Virus record (IMG/VR): IMGVR_UViG_3300032116_000040
Span: 1 to 58,084 of that record
From: a virus
Reading direction: 5' to 3' (one strand)
DNA length: 58,084 bases
Part shown: positions 40,031 to 48,639 of the stretch, in pieces
How positions within the stretch are numbered: the first letter of the stretch is position 1
Layout of the letters: each line of letters starts with the position of its first letter
The notes under the pieces: model-generated
Told to the model about the DNA's origin: nothing
What the model saw: the letters and a program-made list of their open reading frames with translations, nothing else
The model's database searches: none
Position numbers and translations under genes: made by a program

Positions 40031-40048
40031 ATTTTATATTATTATGTT

Positions 40049-40255
40049 TTATTCAAAATAATTATCGATGTAATCATTTTCAACGTATTGATTGGTTGAG
40101 GAATCCTGTAAACCACCAGTACCTGCTGCTCCAGCGAGTGATCCTACCGTTCGCGCAAACCTCACTGCCTGTTCAAAAAGAGCCATCTCCTCCTCATATC
40201 TCTGTCTAGCCAATCGCTGGTCAGACGACTCGTTTCCCCAGTTAATAAATGACAT
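40049..40255 (-). CDS. Small virion-type protein with late promoter
   Basis: 68 residues: MSFINWGNESSDQRLARQRYEEEMALFEQ then a Gly/Ala stretch (GSLAGAAGTGGLQ) and an acidic C-terminus. Similar small proteins with N-terminal FxNWGxxS are seen near structural genes in other phages. Own late element at 40273-40282, so it is a late gene separate from gp23. No function assigned. Confidence 0.6.
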   Translation of the reverse strand: MSFINWGNESSDQRLARQRYEEEMALFEQAVRFARTVGSLAGAAGTGGLQDSSTNQYVENDYIDNYFE

Positions 40256-40272
40256 ATTTACCGATTATTTTT

Positions 40273-40282
40273 ATTATTTATC
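40273..40282 (-). promoter_or_regulatory. Putative late promoter GATAAATAAT
   Basis: On the (-) strand GATAAATAAT lies 18 nt before the ATG at 40255 and just after the gp23 terminator. Confidence 0.65.
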
Positions 40283-40291
40283 TCCATAAAC

Positions 40292-40323
40292 AAAAAAAAG
40301 AGGACTCTTTCGAATCCTCTTTC
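40292..40323 (-). terminator. Terminator after gp23
   Basis: Stem AAAGAGGA / TCCTCTTT with a short interior mismatch, followed on the (-) strand by a T run. Confidence 0.8.
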
Positions 40324-40342
40324 ATTTTTATCTTAGTAAAGA

Positions 40343-41995
40343 TTATACTACGAATGATGTAGAACCTGTAAGAACTCCGATAGCAGCAGGATCGATATCC
40401 ATGCTTACGTATTGAGTTTCAGGATGCCATCCTGCTTCAGTAATCGCGTATCTTGATTTCATACCGATTTTTGGAGAGAATGTTCCTTCAGAGATAGTCT
40501 GAAGAGATTCAGCCATGATGTATGGCATGAATTTAACACCTGGTTCTTCGTCAGCTCCTTTACGACCGATAGCAAGTCTTGAATCTCCCCAAGACATGTT
40601 AGGGTCAACATAAACCTGTACACCATAAACTTTACCAGCTGGGTAAAGGTTACCTGCAACTCCACCCATATCAGTTGGAACTTGTGCGATTGAGTAACCA
40701 GCAACATCAGCCATTGCAGAAGCAATACGTCCGTTAGTTACTAAGAAAGTACCAGCTCCGAAACGTCCTCTGTGGTAGATTAAGTTAGCTAATTCAAGGA
40801 TTTTTGTAACCAATCTTCTTTGTAAAGTAGATGTGTTATCAAATCCACCAGCAGTCAAGTCAAGAGTAGTTACACCTAAACCTTCAACTAAGTTAACTTC
40901 AGCAGAGTGAACGTCAGCCAATTGAAGAACTCGGTCAACTAATCTTTTGTTGATTGATTGAGCTAAGTCATTAACCGCTACGTTTTCCAACATAGAGATA
41001 ACGTCATAATTCCAAACGCGGTTTAAGTCTTGGATTTGCTCAACTGTTGCAGAGATAGATACTTGATCAGTCTCAGCTTCAACGAATTTAGTGAACATTC
41101 TTAATCCCATTTGACGGAATTTAGAGTTTTCACCAGCCTCTCTCTTCATTGATCCTGGTACAGATCCTGTAGTAGGAAGGTAAGAACCATTGAAAGGAGT
41201 AGTAGCGTAATCAGCATCAGATACAGATGTGAAACCAGAAATGTGGTTTTCTAATGCAGAAACTAGAGATACTCCAGTAACAGGCGCAGTAGCTACATCA
41301 ACTCCGATTGTTATGGTCTGACCTGTGAATTCACCAGCTGGAGTGTTATCTCCAATAACTTGAGCGTCATCGATGATTTTGATGATAACTGTACCGTCAA
41401 CACGTGAGTATCCGACAAAGGTAGCTGTAATATCACCAGTAACACCACCAGTAACTGAGTCACCAGGAACATATGTACTTCCAGGGAAATTAGCAGAAGT
41501 CAATCCTTCTAATTTAACCATGTATGGATCAAACTCAGAACCAGATGTTCTACCGCCTGCATATAGATAATCCAAGTAAGGAAGGAATCCAACTGGAGAA
41601 TCCATAGGGATAACTGGAACTAGGTCGAAACCAATAGTTTTTGCTGCTACTTGAATAGCAACTGGAAGAAGAGATGGGAATTTATCACCAGATCCGTTTC
41701 CTGCAGCTGAGTAGCTGTTTTTTACACCACCTGAAAAAGGAGTACCACCGTTGATAGATGTTGGTGCTTGTGGGTTTCCCATAAAACCTCCAAGAGAACC
41801 TGGAGTTTGGAAAAATACACCTGGAGTAGATTGTTCGAAGATTGGTGTAGTGTTATCAAAGATCGCGTGGTTGTGAGCGTACTCAGCTAACCATGGAGTC
41901 TTAGCAACATCAGCACCGTAACCTTCTAAAATCGGCTGCCATGTGTTCGTTAAGCGATTGTCGCTTGAACGTCTGAAAATTTTAGTACGTGCCAT
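40343..41995 (-). CDS. 23: Major capsid protein gp23
   Basis: 550 residues (T4 gp23 521). HK97-fold shell protein. The N-terminal RLTNTWQPILEGYG matches the start of T4 gp23 (NKWKPLLEGEG). Conserved blocks follow: LFDLVPVIPMDSPVGFLPYLDY region, AGENSKFRQMGLRMFTKFVE, IQDLNRVWNYDVISMLENV and the C-terminal EGTFSPKIGMKSRYAIT. A possible prohead-protease site is I-F-E54. No late element lies directly before it, so it may be transcribed with the upstream protease gene. Confidence 0.95.
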   Translation of the reverse strand: MARTKIFRRSSDNRLTNTWQPILEGYGADVAKTPWLAEYAHNHAIFDNTTPIFEQSTPGVFFQTPGSLGGFMGNPQAPTSINGGTPFSGGVKNSYSAAGNGSGDKFPSLLPVAIQVAAKTIGFDLVPVIPMDSPVGFLPYLDYLYAGGRTSGSEFDPYMVKLEGLTSANFPGSTYVPGDSVTGGVTGDITATFVGYSRVDGTVIIKIIDDAQVIGDNTPAGEFTGQTITIGVDVATAPVTGVSLVSALENHISGFTSVSDADYATTPFNGSYLPTTGSVPGSMKREAGENSKFRQMGLRMFTKFVEAETDQVSISATVEQIQDLNRVWNYDVISMLENVAVNDLAQSINKRLVDRVLQLADVHSAEVNLVEGLGVTTLDLTAGGFDNTSTLQRRLVTKILELANLIYHRGRFGAGTFLVTNGRIASAMADVAGYSIAQVPTDMGGVAGNLYPAGKVYGVQVYVDPNMSWGDSRLAIGRKGADEEPGVKFMPYIMAESLQTISEGTFSPKIGMKSRYAITEAGWHPETQYVSMDIDPAAIGVLTGSTSFVV

Positions 41996-42021
41996 TTGTT
42001 AAAATGATTTTTTTATTTTTG

Positions 42022-43998
42022 TTACAATCTAGAATTTGCGCTTCTTAGCATTGTTTCTAGGTAACCTTGAGAGTAACCTCTCTGCATCTCAACAACCTGA
42101 TTTACAGGTATTAGGCCTTCTGTACTTTGGCTTTCGTTGAGTTGTTGCGTTATTTTTGCGTTTCTTTTAGTTGATTCAATTCTTTCATTGATTCCTCTCA
42201 TATCAAGATCATCCCAAAATGCTTTAACTTGATAAGGAGTGTTTACCGTATAAAGTTGAGCTTTTGCGTGAACTTTGCTCTTTTCACTCTCATTCATTTC
42301 ATTCCATAGAACTTTATATTCTACTGGCATGAATCTGATATAAGTAGGAATGTTTTGCTCTTTATGATTAACTACTGCTTCCATGATTCCAACGATATCG
42401 TTTTCGTTAAACCATACAGATCCGTTTAGAGCTTCAACAATAGCTTGTTTAGTGTTTGCTTCTAAATTAAAGAATACTTTTTTGTTAGCTTCTCCCATAA
42501 CTTTTAAGAATGGATACTTATTTTCTAACACTGCTTTAGATGACTTGTCATTCACCTCAGTGATAACTTGATCAACTTTAGAGATTAATGAATCGATTGA
42601 GTTAGATTCGTTTAATTTAGAAACTCCACCAAGAATATTTCTCTTAGATACGATGTTTCCTTCTCCTAAAGATTCAGCGATGTATTCAGAGTATCCAATA
42701 GATTGACCTAATTTTTCAGCGATGTATTGAGAATAGTCTCGGTTTAAGTTGATGTTTTCTGCCAAATACTCACCAAATTCAATTGAACGATTTGCTCCTT
42801 CAGCAACGTATTCAACATACTGTAAACCTTTATCTAACTCTTCAGCTAAATAGTTTTGGTATTTAATAGAGTTGTTTACGTTTTCTTTAATGTACTCAGC
42901 ATAATTAATAGACTCGTTTAATTTTCCAGAAAGGTAATCTTGATAGTTAACTGACTGGTTTAATTTTTCTCCCAAATAAGAAGAATAATCAATTGAGTTA
43001 TTAACTGTCTCAGATACGTGCTCAGTATATCGAATAGATTCATTTAATTTGTGAGACATGTAATCTGCAAAATTAATTACTCCTTCTAAAGACTCCGCTA
43101 AATAGTTAACAAATCCAATTAGCTCAGAATTGCTAGCTCCATTAGTTGATTGAGAAGACTCAAGAATAGACTTATGATTTCTAAGTTCCTTTTTAATTCC
43201 ATTGAATTGTGTTTTAAGAACTTCTGAATATTTATCCATTTGATCTTTTGTTACAAACCCGTTCATTGTGTTGTTATTTTTTTGTTCTTGCAAAGTCCCT
43301 TGGAACTTAGTTCCTGAACTATTTTCTAATTTATTTATCTTATAGACTTTAAAATTATCTGCAAAGTTTAAACTTTCTGAAATATCCATTAGTCCAGACT
43401 TATGGATAAAAGAATTTTGTTTCATTGAATTATAACTCTCAGTAATCATAGAGAAGTCATTCTTTAGGGATTCGCTAACAGTTTTACGTAAAACTGCTTC
43501 AGTAAATCCAGGCTCTCCTACTAAATCATAAGTAAAGATTCTCTGTAACTTAACGTATCCGCTTTCGCTAACTTGACCTGCAGCTCTAGATGAAACTGAT
43601 AGCTGAACTCCTCCATCAAGTAAAGCTTTCGCTAATTTACCGTGTGGAGTGTTTTCTAACAATCTGACCTTAATATAAACCTTATCACCTCCGTCATAGT
43701 TAAGACCCTCAATGATGTGTGAAGCTTCACTTAACTTTGGCTCAAAATGCTGTGGATGATCTACTGTACCGACTAATTGTCTTTTTGAGATCTTTTCCTG
43801 TAAATAGGTAAGGTGTGGTAAGTATTCAGATTTTTCATAGACTCTTCGGTTATTATTCATCTGACCGAATACCGCACATACTCCTTCAAGTACTGCGCCG
43901 TTTGCTGATGATTCTCTAACTTGAAGTTTTTCACCAACGTTTTCAACGATTAGAACCCAATCGCTGTTGTTAATTTGTGCTGAATTTAGATTTGACAA
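42022..43998 (-). CDS. 21: Prohead protease gp21 fused to a repetitive scaffold (gp22-like)
   Basis: 658 residues; T4 has gp21 (212) and gp22 (269) as separate proteins. Residues about 35-180 are the prohead protease: GVCAVFGQ, the VDHPQHF His region, SVSSRAAG (Ser137 a good candidate) and FTYDLVGEPGFTEA. Residues 294-447 are eleven tandem 14-residue repeats (consensus IxYxxYLAExLxxS), nearly all with an L/I-x-E cleavage-like site. The C-terminal part (TPYQVKAFWDDLDM) resembles scaffold ends. The only start is TTG at 43998, preceded by an in-frame stop. Late element at 44016. Confidence 0.85.
   Translation of the reverse strand: MSNLNSAQINNSDWVLIVENVGEKLQVRESSANGAVLEGVCAVFGQMNNNRRVYEKSEYLPHLTYLQEKISKRQLVGTVDHPQHFEPKLSEASHIIEGLNYDGGDKVYIKVRLLENTPHGKLAKALLDGGVQLSVSSRAAGQVSESGYVKLQRIFTYDLVGEPGFTEAVLRKTVSESLKNDFSMITESYNSMKQNSFIHKSGLMDISESLNFADNFKVYKINKLENSSGTKFQGTLQEQKNNNTMNGFVTKDQMDKYSEVLKTQFNGIKKELRNHKSILESSQSTNGASNSELIGFVNYLAESLEGVINFADYMSHKLNESIRYTEHVSETVNNSIDYSSYLGEKLNQSVNYQDYLSGKLNESINYAEYIKENVNNSIKYQNYLAEELDKGLQYVEYVAEGANRSIEFGEYLAENINLNRDYSQYIAEKLGQSIGYSEYIAESLGEGNIVSKRNILGGVSKLNESNSIDSLISKVDQVITEVNDKSSKAVLENKYPFLKVMGEANKKVFFNLEANTKQAIVEALNGSVWFNENDIVGIMEAVVNHKEQNIPTYIRFMPVEYKVLWNEMNESEKSKVHAKAQLYTVNTPYQVKAFWDDLDMRGINERIESTKRNAKITQQLNESQSTEGLIPVNQVVEMQRGYSQGYLETMLRSANSRL
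42658..43119 (-). repeat. Eleven tandem 42-nt (14-residue) repeats in the scaffold domain
   Basis: Residues 294-447, exactly 11 x 14, for example INYAEYIKENVNNS, IKYQNYLAEELDKG, IEFGEYLAENINLN, IGYSEYIAESLGEG. Amphipathic helical, with Tyr at positions 3 and 6. Confidence 0.92.
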
Positions 43999-44015
43999 AG
44001 CCCAAAATATTTTTT

Positions 44016-44025
44016 ATTATTTATT
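44016..44025 (-). promoter_or_regulatory. Putative late promoter AATAAATAAT
   Basis: On the (-) strand AATAAATAAT lies 18 nt before the TTG start at 43998. An inverted repeat AAGCCC / GGGCTT flanks it. Confidence 0.55.
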
Positions 44026-44044
44026 AAGGGCTTCTTTGAACTTT

Positions 44045-45073
44045 TTAAGTTTTATTTTCGCAATTTGATAATATTGATTTTAATTTTATAAAATCTTCTT
44101 CTGGAATATCCTCAATTTGAGGCAGGACGACATTAAATTTTACTAAATACTCTCCTAAGTTACCCTGCTCGTCGATTATTCCCTCATTAGGTATCGAGAA
44201 CTTTAGATTAGAAGCAGATTTTGGGTTATTAAAATCCACCTCGTATTTTTTATCAACTAGCGTTTTAATCTTGGTTTTTTCTCCATTAAAGAGAACGCTT
44301 TTTAGCGGAAGGTCGACCGTTTGAACTATTTTATTTCCCTCGATCGTAATATTTTCTGGAAAAACAAGTTCAAGCACAACATGAAGGTCTCCAATTATCG
44401 GAACCTGGTCTATTTCTCCCCATATGTTGAGCTGGCTCACGACGTCCTCGTTTCCAAGCTTAGGCACTCTTGCCGAAACTGAGTACGAACCTCCCTCCTT
44501 TTTAATTATGATGTATTTTTTTCTAAGATCGATCGTTATGAATATTTCTTTTTCCTCAGTGACCTTATTAAAGGTTAAAGCATTTCCGGATTTTCCCGTA
44601 TAGTTTATTTTTTCTCTAGAAAAGCTAAGCTCTATTTTTTTTCCGAGCATTGCCTCACTTAGTTCCAATTTATCGCGAACATATATGTTAAGGTGATCAG
44701 CACTAGGTGCAGGATTGTGAGTCTTGCCTTGTGTTTTTCTAGATCGTTCAGATGACCTTTTTCTAAAGTCCGGATCCGAAAAGTTTCTAATAAAATCGTC
44801 AAATCCAAATCCTCCAGAAGCAGAATCATCCGTTGACCAGCTAAATTTAGTCTCACCGGCAGACCGGTTAAACGTTACCCTATCGTATTTTCCTCTCTTT
44901 TCATCATCGCTAAGCACCGCGTATGAATCTGAGATCTTTTTAAACATCTCTTCAGATTCCTTGTCTCCTCCATTCTTATCTGGATGATATTTTACTGCAA
45001 GCTTCTTATATGCTTTCTTAATCTCTTCTTTTGTTGCATTTTTTGCAACACCTAGGACAGAATAGTGATCCAT
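44045..45073 (-). CDS. DnaJ-like co-chaperone without a zinc domain
   Basis: 342 residues. J domain at residues 1-65 with HPD at 30-32 ([15 protein letters not shown]), then a Gly/Ser/Phe region ([12 protein letters not shown]) and a C-terminal beta domain with [12 protein letters not shown], like CbpA/DnaJ type B. No CxxCxGxG repeats. It would stimulate host DnaK. Next to the protease-scaffold fusion and gp23, it may assist head assembly, while a GroES-like gene lies at 5294. Confidence 0.88.
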   Translation of the reverse strand: MDHYSVLGVAKNATKEEIKKAYKKLAVKYHPDKNGGDKESEEMFKKISDSYAVLSDDEKRGKYDRVTFNRSAGETKFSWSTDDSASGGFGFDDFIRNFSDPDFRKRSSERSRKTQGKTHNPAPSADHLNIYVRDKLELSEAMLGKKIELSFSREKINYTGKSGNALTFNKVTEEKEIFITIDLRKKYIIIKKEGGSYSVSARVPKLGNEDVVSQLNIWGEIDQVPIIGDLHVVLELVFPENITIEGNKIVQTVDLPLKSVLFNGEKTKIKTLVDKKYEVDFNNPKSASNLKFSIPNEGIIDEQGNLGEYLVKFNVVLPQIEDIPEEDFIKLKSILSNCENKT

Positions 45074-45135
45074 TAAAAATGATTTTTTTAAACTATGTCT
45101 AATTTATATTGTATAAGAAAAAAAGAAAAGGTTCT

Positions 45136-45897
45136 ATGGAAAAATCTAAGTTATGCGTGGCAATCGACTGGAAAGCTACTGATGATCTTAATAACTTAAG
45201 GATCATAAAGAACCTAATCGCCTCCTTTGACGGTACCCAGGTCGATTATGTGACTCTTGACACATACGAGAGCAAAATGATTAACTCTAAGATGTGTGAC
45301 GAACTTGACGATTTTTGTAGAGAAAGAAACATTTCTTGGTTTCCACAAGTAACCTCGATCAGGGCAGTTAATCTTACCCGACCCTACTATTCTAGGCTTC
45401 CAAACGGTAAGATAGGATACATGGTAGGAATTCCTTCCACCTGCATTCAAGACACTGCTCTTCTTACCCATGCTAGAGAAAGTTCAGATTATTTGGTTCT
45501 CTATACCGGCTCAAACGCTCAAAGGGAGATCGACCGAGCAATCGAAACTGCCCGTCCCGACCTAGTCATTCACCATTCCCATGGAGAAGTCAAGCTTGAC
45601 TACATAAAATATCTTCAGGGAATCTCCATGGAATTTGATAACAGATATTCAACCGGTTTTAAGAATAACTTCTCCGCCAGTACTTCTTTGCTGATTGCGG
45701 CTCACATGCTCAGTGCAAGTTTTCTTGAATTTACGATTGACGTTTCTAATGACAACTCAGAATATTATCTAGAATCACCAGGTGAATTTAAAGAATATTA
45801 TCAATTGGTAAACGATCTTGTTGAAATAGATAACTCTAGAGGAGGCTATGAGGCCCGTCAATTAAGTAAAAAGGAAAAAGAATTAAAGAAAAAATGA
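45136..45897 (+). CDS. NeuB-like TIM-barrel protein (sialic-acid-synthase fold)
   Basis: 253 residues from the ATG at 45136 (a TTG nine codons earlier gives an unlikely extension). The pattern ESSDYLVLYTGSNAQREIDR then ARPDLVIHHSHGE matches the VILSTGMxxxxEI...HC block of NeuB/N-acetylneuraminate synthase barrels, and NNFSASTSLLIAAHMLSASFLEFTI matches the GYSDHT...AAVALGA...IEKHF end (given in two parts to keep motifs short). The active-site residues are not well conserved, so it may be diverged. It overlaps the Cys-rich gene by 4 nt. Confidence 0.45.
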   Translation: MEKSKLCVAIDWKATDDLNNLRIIKNLIASFDGTQVDYVTLDTYESKMINSKMCDELDDFCRERNISWFPQVTSIRAVNLTRPYYSRLPNGKIGYMVGIPSTCIQDTALLTHARESSDYLVLYTGSNAQREIDRAIETARPDLVIHHSHGEVKLDYIKYLQGISMEFDNRYSTGFKNNFSASTSLLIAAHMLSASFLEFTIDVSNDNSEYYLESPGEFKEYYQLVNDLVEIDNSRGGYEARQLSKKEKELKKK

Positions 45898-46181
45898 AAA
45901 TTACCTTAAAAAACATCAAACACTACATAGAGGGAAACCTTAAGATGCTTGGCGACAAGATTCATCTTCTCTCTGAACATGAAAAAGAGCAAGTAGCATA
46001 TCGAGCAATGATTTGTAAGGATGACTGTGTGGAGTTAGGCTACTGTGCCTATTGTGGATGCGATGTTCCGGGAAAGTTATACGTCAAGGAATCTTGTAAT
46101 TTCGGAGAGCGTTTTCCTAACCTAATGAATAAATCTGATTGGGAAAAGTTTAAGCTCGATAATGGGATTAACCCGGAATAA
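45894..46181 (+). CDS. Cys-rich probable zinc-binding small protein
   Basis: 95 residues. Cysteines are arranged CKDDC, GYCAYCGCD and ESCNFGERFP, enough for one zinc site. A recurring pattern in similar phage and bacterial proteins is CKDDC-x-CxYCGC-x-CN-x-RFPxLM. It follows the NeuB-like gene and overlaps the convergent gene at 46168 by 14 nt. No function known. Confidence 0.6.
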   Translation: MKITLKNIKHYIEGNLKMLGDKIHLLSEHEKEQVAYRAMICKDDCVELGYCAYCGCDVPGKLYVKESCNFGERFPNLMNKSDWEKFKLDNGINPE

Positions 46182-46755
46182 GTGAGAGCCCAGTAGTCAC
46201 AATCGTCAGCGTGCTAACTAGGGTTAACACGACCGGCGGCAATTCGAACTTTAATTTATTAGCCAGTGTTATCACAGTGGTTAGAGATGACAAGACTATG
46301 TTTAAGGTCTTAAGTAGATTCTTTTTTGTCTGTAGTGCCATTGCTAGCGTGTATGCTGGATTTGGTGCAGAAGGTGGAACCGATACTGCTGGAGGTATAG
46401 CAGCCGTCGTAACTGCTGCCTGAGTCTCAGTAGGAATAGAGTCAAGTGCTTCACTGGCCGTCTTATATTCCTGTTTCATTTTGATAATATCCTCTTCGAC
46501 TGCAGGTTTAAGATTCTTTTTTATCTCTTCGAGTACTTTTTTCTTGGCTTCTTCGGTTGACCGATCCGCTTCTTCTTCAGACATTCCACGATATACCTTT
46601 TCTGCTTTTGCATTATCAATCATCGTTAGGTACTTACCGAGATTCTCGTCCTTTTTAATCAGGTTTTCAATCACGCTATCTGCGTTTAATCCAGGAATAT
46701 CTGTTCCTAACGATCCTAATTTAGTTATTGCTTTTGCTTGATCTTCTAGTGCCAT
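46168..46755 (-). CDS. Virion or membrane-associated structural protein, unknown
   Basis: 195 residues. N-terminal helical part (AKAEKVYRGMSEEEADRSTEE), an Ala/Pro-rich linker (AVTTAAIPPAVSVPPSAPNP) and a C-terminal pair of hydrophobic segments (NIVLSSLTTVITLANKL; LPPVVLTLVSTLTIVTTGLS). It starts 3 nt after gp5, so it belongs to the baseplate operon. Not recognised. Confidence 0.6.
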   Translation of the reverse strand: MALEDQAKAITKLGSLGTDIPGLNADSVIENLIKKDENLGKYLTMIDNAKAEKVYRGMSEEEADRSTEEAKKKVLEEIKKNLKPAVEEDIIKMKQEYKTASEALDSIPTETQAAVTTAAIPPAVSVPPSAPNPAYTLAMALQTKKNLLKTLNIVLSSLTTVITLANKLKFELPPVVLTLVSTLTIVTTGLSLIPG

Positions 46756-46757
46756 CT

Positions 46758-47435
46758 TTATTTAGTTTTTGTGGTTCCGCTTATTACTCCGCTATCTGGA
46801 AGTATCGGTGTCAATGGTGGAGTACCAGATGATGGGTGAACATGAGTATTAAACATATTAAGAAAAGTCTCTCCCTTCAATAAATATTCCGATATGCTTG
46901 GAATATCTGGTGACCCTAATTCTATATTGGGTGAATCCACTACTACCTTATTATCAGTCTTAATCGTTATTAGGTTATCCGGTGCTAAGTTAATGCTTGC
47001 TCCCTTTACTGAGATCGTTAGTCCCTTACCTATGGTAAACCACAGTTTTAGCTCCTGGTCTCCATCGAATAGAATGATATGACTTCCATCATACTCAGTA
47101 TTCAACTCGTCCTTGATATCTTGTGCCAATTCATGGATCGCAAAGTATTCCGGTGAGTATGGATTACCATTATCGAACTTAACGGCAACAATACTTCCTA
47201 CTTTAGGTATAGAGATCGAACCTGCCTTGCCCCCTTGTCCAAAGAACAGACTCTTGTTTTTAGGATATGCCCATGGTACATCCTCAGCGGGCAGATCATC
47301 ATGGATGCTATATACTCTAACCCTAGCTCTTCCCTCTTTTCTGGGATCATCTATTAACTCAATTACTCCTAAAAACTGTTTATCTAGAAGGTCATTAATG
47401 TCTCTATTTGATATGTCGTGATTTCTATCTAACAT
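46758..47435 (-). CDS. 5: Baseplate central spike protein, gp5/VgrG-like, without lysozyme domain
   Basis: 225 residues. The OB-fold region (FLGVIELIDDPRKEGRARVR; GKAGSISIPKVGSIVAVKFD) matches gp5/gpV-type spikes. It is followed by a short beta-helix (SHIILFDGDQELKLW; LTISVKGASINLAPDNLITI) and a tip containing THVHPSSGTPP, like the HxH metal-binding tip of gpV/gp138 spikes. T4 gp5 carries an inserted lysozyme; none is present here. Confidence 0.8.
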   Translation of the reverse strand: MLDRNHDISNRDINDLLDKQFLGVIELIDDPRKEGRARVRVYSIHDDLPAEDVPWAYPKNKSLFFGQGGKAGSISIPKVGSIVAVKFDNGNPYSPEYFAIHELAQDIKDELNTEYDGSHIILFDGDQELKLWFTIGKGLTISVKGASINLAPDNLITIKTDNKVVVDSPNIELGSPDIPSISEYLLKGETFLNMFNTHVHPSSGTPPLTPILPDSGVISGTTKTK

Positions 47436-47469
47436 GCATTATTTTACTTTTAATTAGCCTTGAGTTTTA

Positions 47470-48639
47470 TTAATATATGTTTCCTAAATCCTTAGGATTT
47501 TCTTTTGTACCATCATTTCTTGGAAATTCTCCTGCAGTATTTCCTCCATATAGATCACCGATCGGTTTTGGTCGAGGTCGATTAAATGCCGCACCTAATG
47601 CTGGATTAATAAGTCCACCAATAGATTTAAGTCTTTCATCCACTGCGTTTGTTGCACTATCAACGAATCCGCCCACAAAAGGAAGGTCGCTTGCTCCTCT
47701 CACTCTAGTCTGAAGATTAGCGGCAGTGTTTCGTAAGCTCCACGGATTTTTCATGGAGTTAGTTGTAAAGTCATCTGCGATCTTAGTTGAATCGTGATAT
47801 TCGCTTTCCTCTTCAAAGTAACCAACCTTTATCTTAAAGCTACTGGTATTGGGAGATTTTAAATCATGGCTATCAATTTTCAGAGACTGTCCGCCAATGA
47901 AGCTTTCAGAAAAATCAAATTCACACTGCCTACACTTAAACTTTAAGAATCCAAACTGTTTCATTGGATTACTTTGATCTAATTGTTGGTTACCTAATAG
48001 TGAACCTAGGCCTGCCGTAGCATCAGTAAGTGTCCTATTTAAACCACTAGTGTCTATTCCTAGAGCACTTGTCATATTACTAAATGAACCAGCTGGATTA
48101 TATCTTATATTTCTAGCTTCTGCAATATACACATCCATTGCAAACCACCTTAAGTTATCCGGTACCAGCTCTCTCATGTAGACCTTATCGTAAATTGAAG
48201 ATCGATATAGGTTAGCGATCTCAGTTATTCTCAAATCAATGGCTTCCATTGTCTCAATAGTAAGCGTAGCTTCCTTTCCCTTATACGCATCTTTAATATT
48301 TGTTGCACCAGACCACAATTTATCTAGCCCCGATATCGACTGAAAATACCAAGGCGCATTAAAAGTTAAATATTCAAGAATGGATTTGAGTTTCGCTAAG
48401 TTATTTTCTTTGTCTTTATAACCGATTGATCCAAGATAAGTTTGAGCACTATTTGGGTTATTCTCTCCTCCTTTTTCAAAAAGTGGACTGGACCATAGGA
48501 AATCACTAGTAGCAACATTTGTGCTCTCAAACCTAAAATCTAATGCAAACGTTAGATAAGTAGGTTGATCATATGGATCTAAAAGAAAACCCTTTTTAAA
48601 GTTATCTACTTTATTTCGTACTCCGTAAAAGTTATGCAT
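47470..48639 (-). CDS. Baseplate or tail structural protein, unknown
   Basis: 389 residues. The N-terminal region (DQPTYLTFALDFRFES) and the central FLKFKCRQCEFDFSESFIGG, then KIDSHDLKSPNTSSFKIKVGYFEEE look like tail-tube-type beta sandwiches, as in tube initiator proteins (gp48/gp54 class), but this is only pattern resemblance. It lies between the hub-like gene (8-nt overlap) and gp5. Confidence 0.6.
   Translation of the reverse strand: MHNFYGVRNKVDNFKKGFLLDPYDQPTYLTFALDFRFESTNVATSDFLWSSPLFEKGGENNPNSAQTYLGSIGYKDKENNLAKLKSILEYLTFNAPWYFQSISGLDKLWSGATNIKDAYKGKEATLTIETMEAIDLRITEIANLYRSSIYDKVYMRELVPDNLRWFAMDVYIAEARNIRYNPAGSFSNMTSALGIDTSGLNRTLTDATAGLGSLLGNQQLDQSNPMKQFGFLKFKCRQCEFDFSESFIGGQSLKIDSHDLKSPNTSSFKIKVGYFEEESEYHDSTKIADDFTTNSMKNPWSLRNTAANLQTRVRGASDLPFVGGFVDSATNAVDERLKSIGGLINPALGAAFNRPRPKPIGDLYGGNTAGEFPRNDGTKENPKDLGNIY

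Noticed and set aside
43996-44029. AAGCCC / GGGCTT inverted repeat at the protease gene as a terminator
   Set aside because: It encloses a late promoter and the start codon and has no T run, so termination is unlikely; noted only as a possible hairpin.
45109-45135. TTG start giving a Lys-rich N-terminus to the NeuB-like protein
   Set aside because: An ATG at 45136 is better placed after a purine-rich AGAAAAGG.
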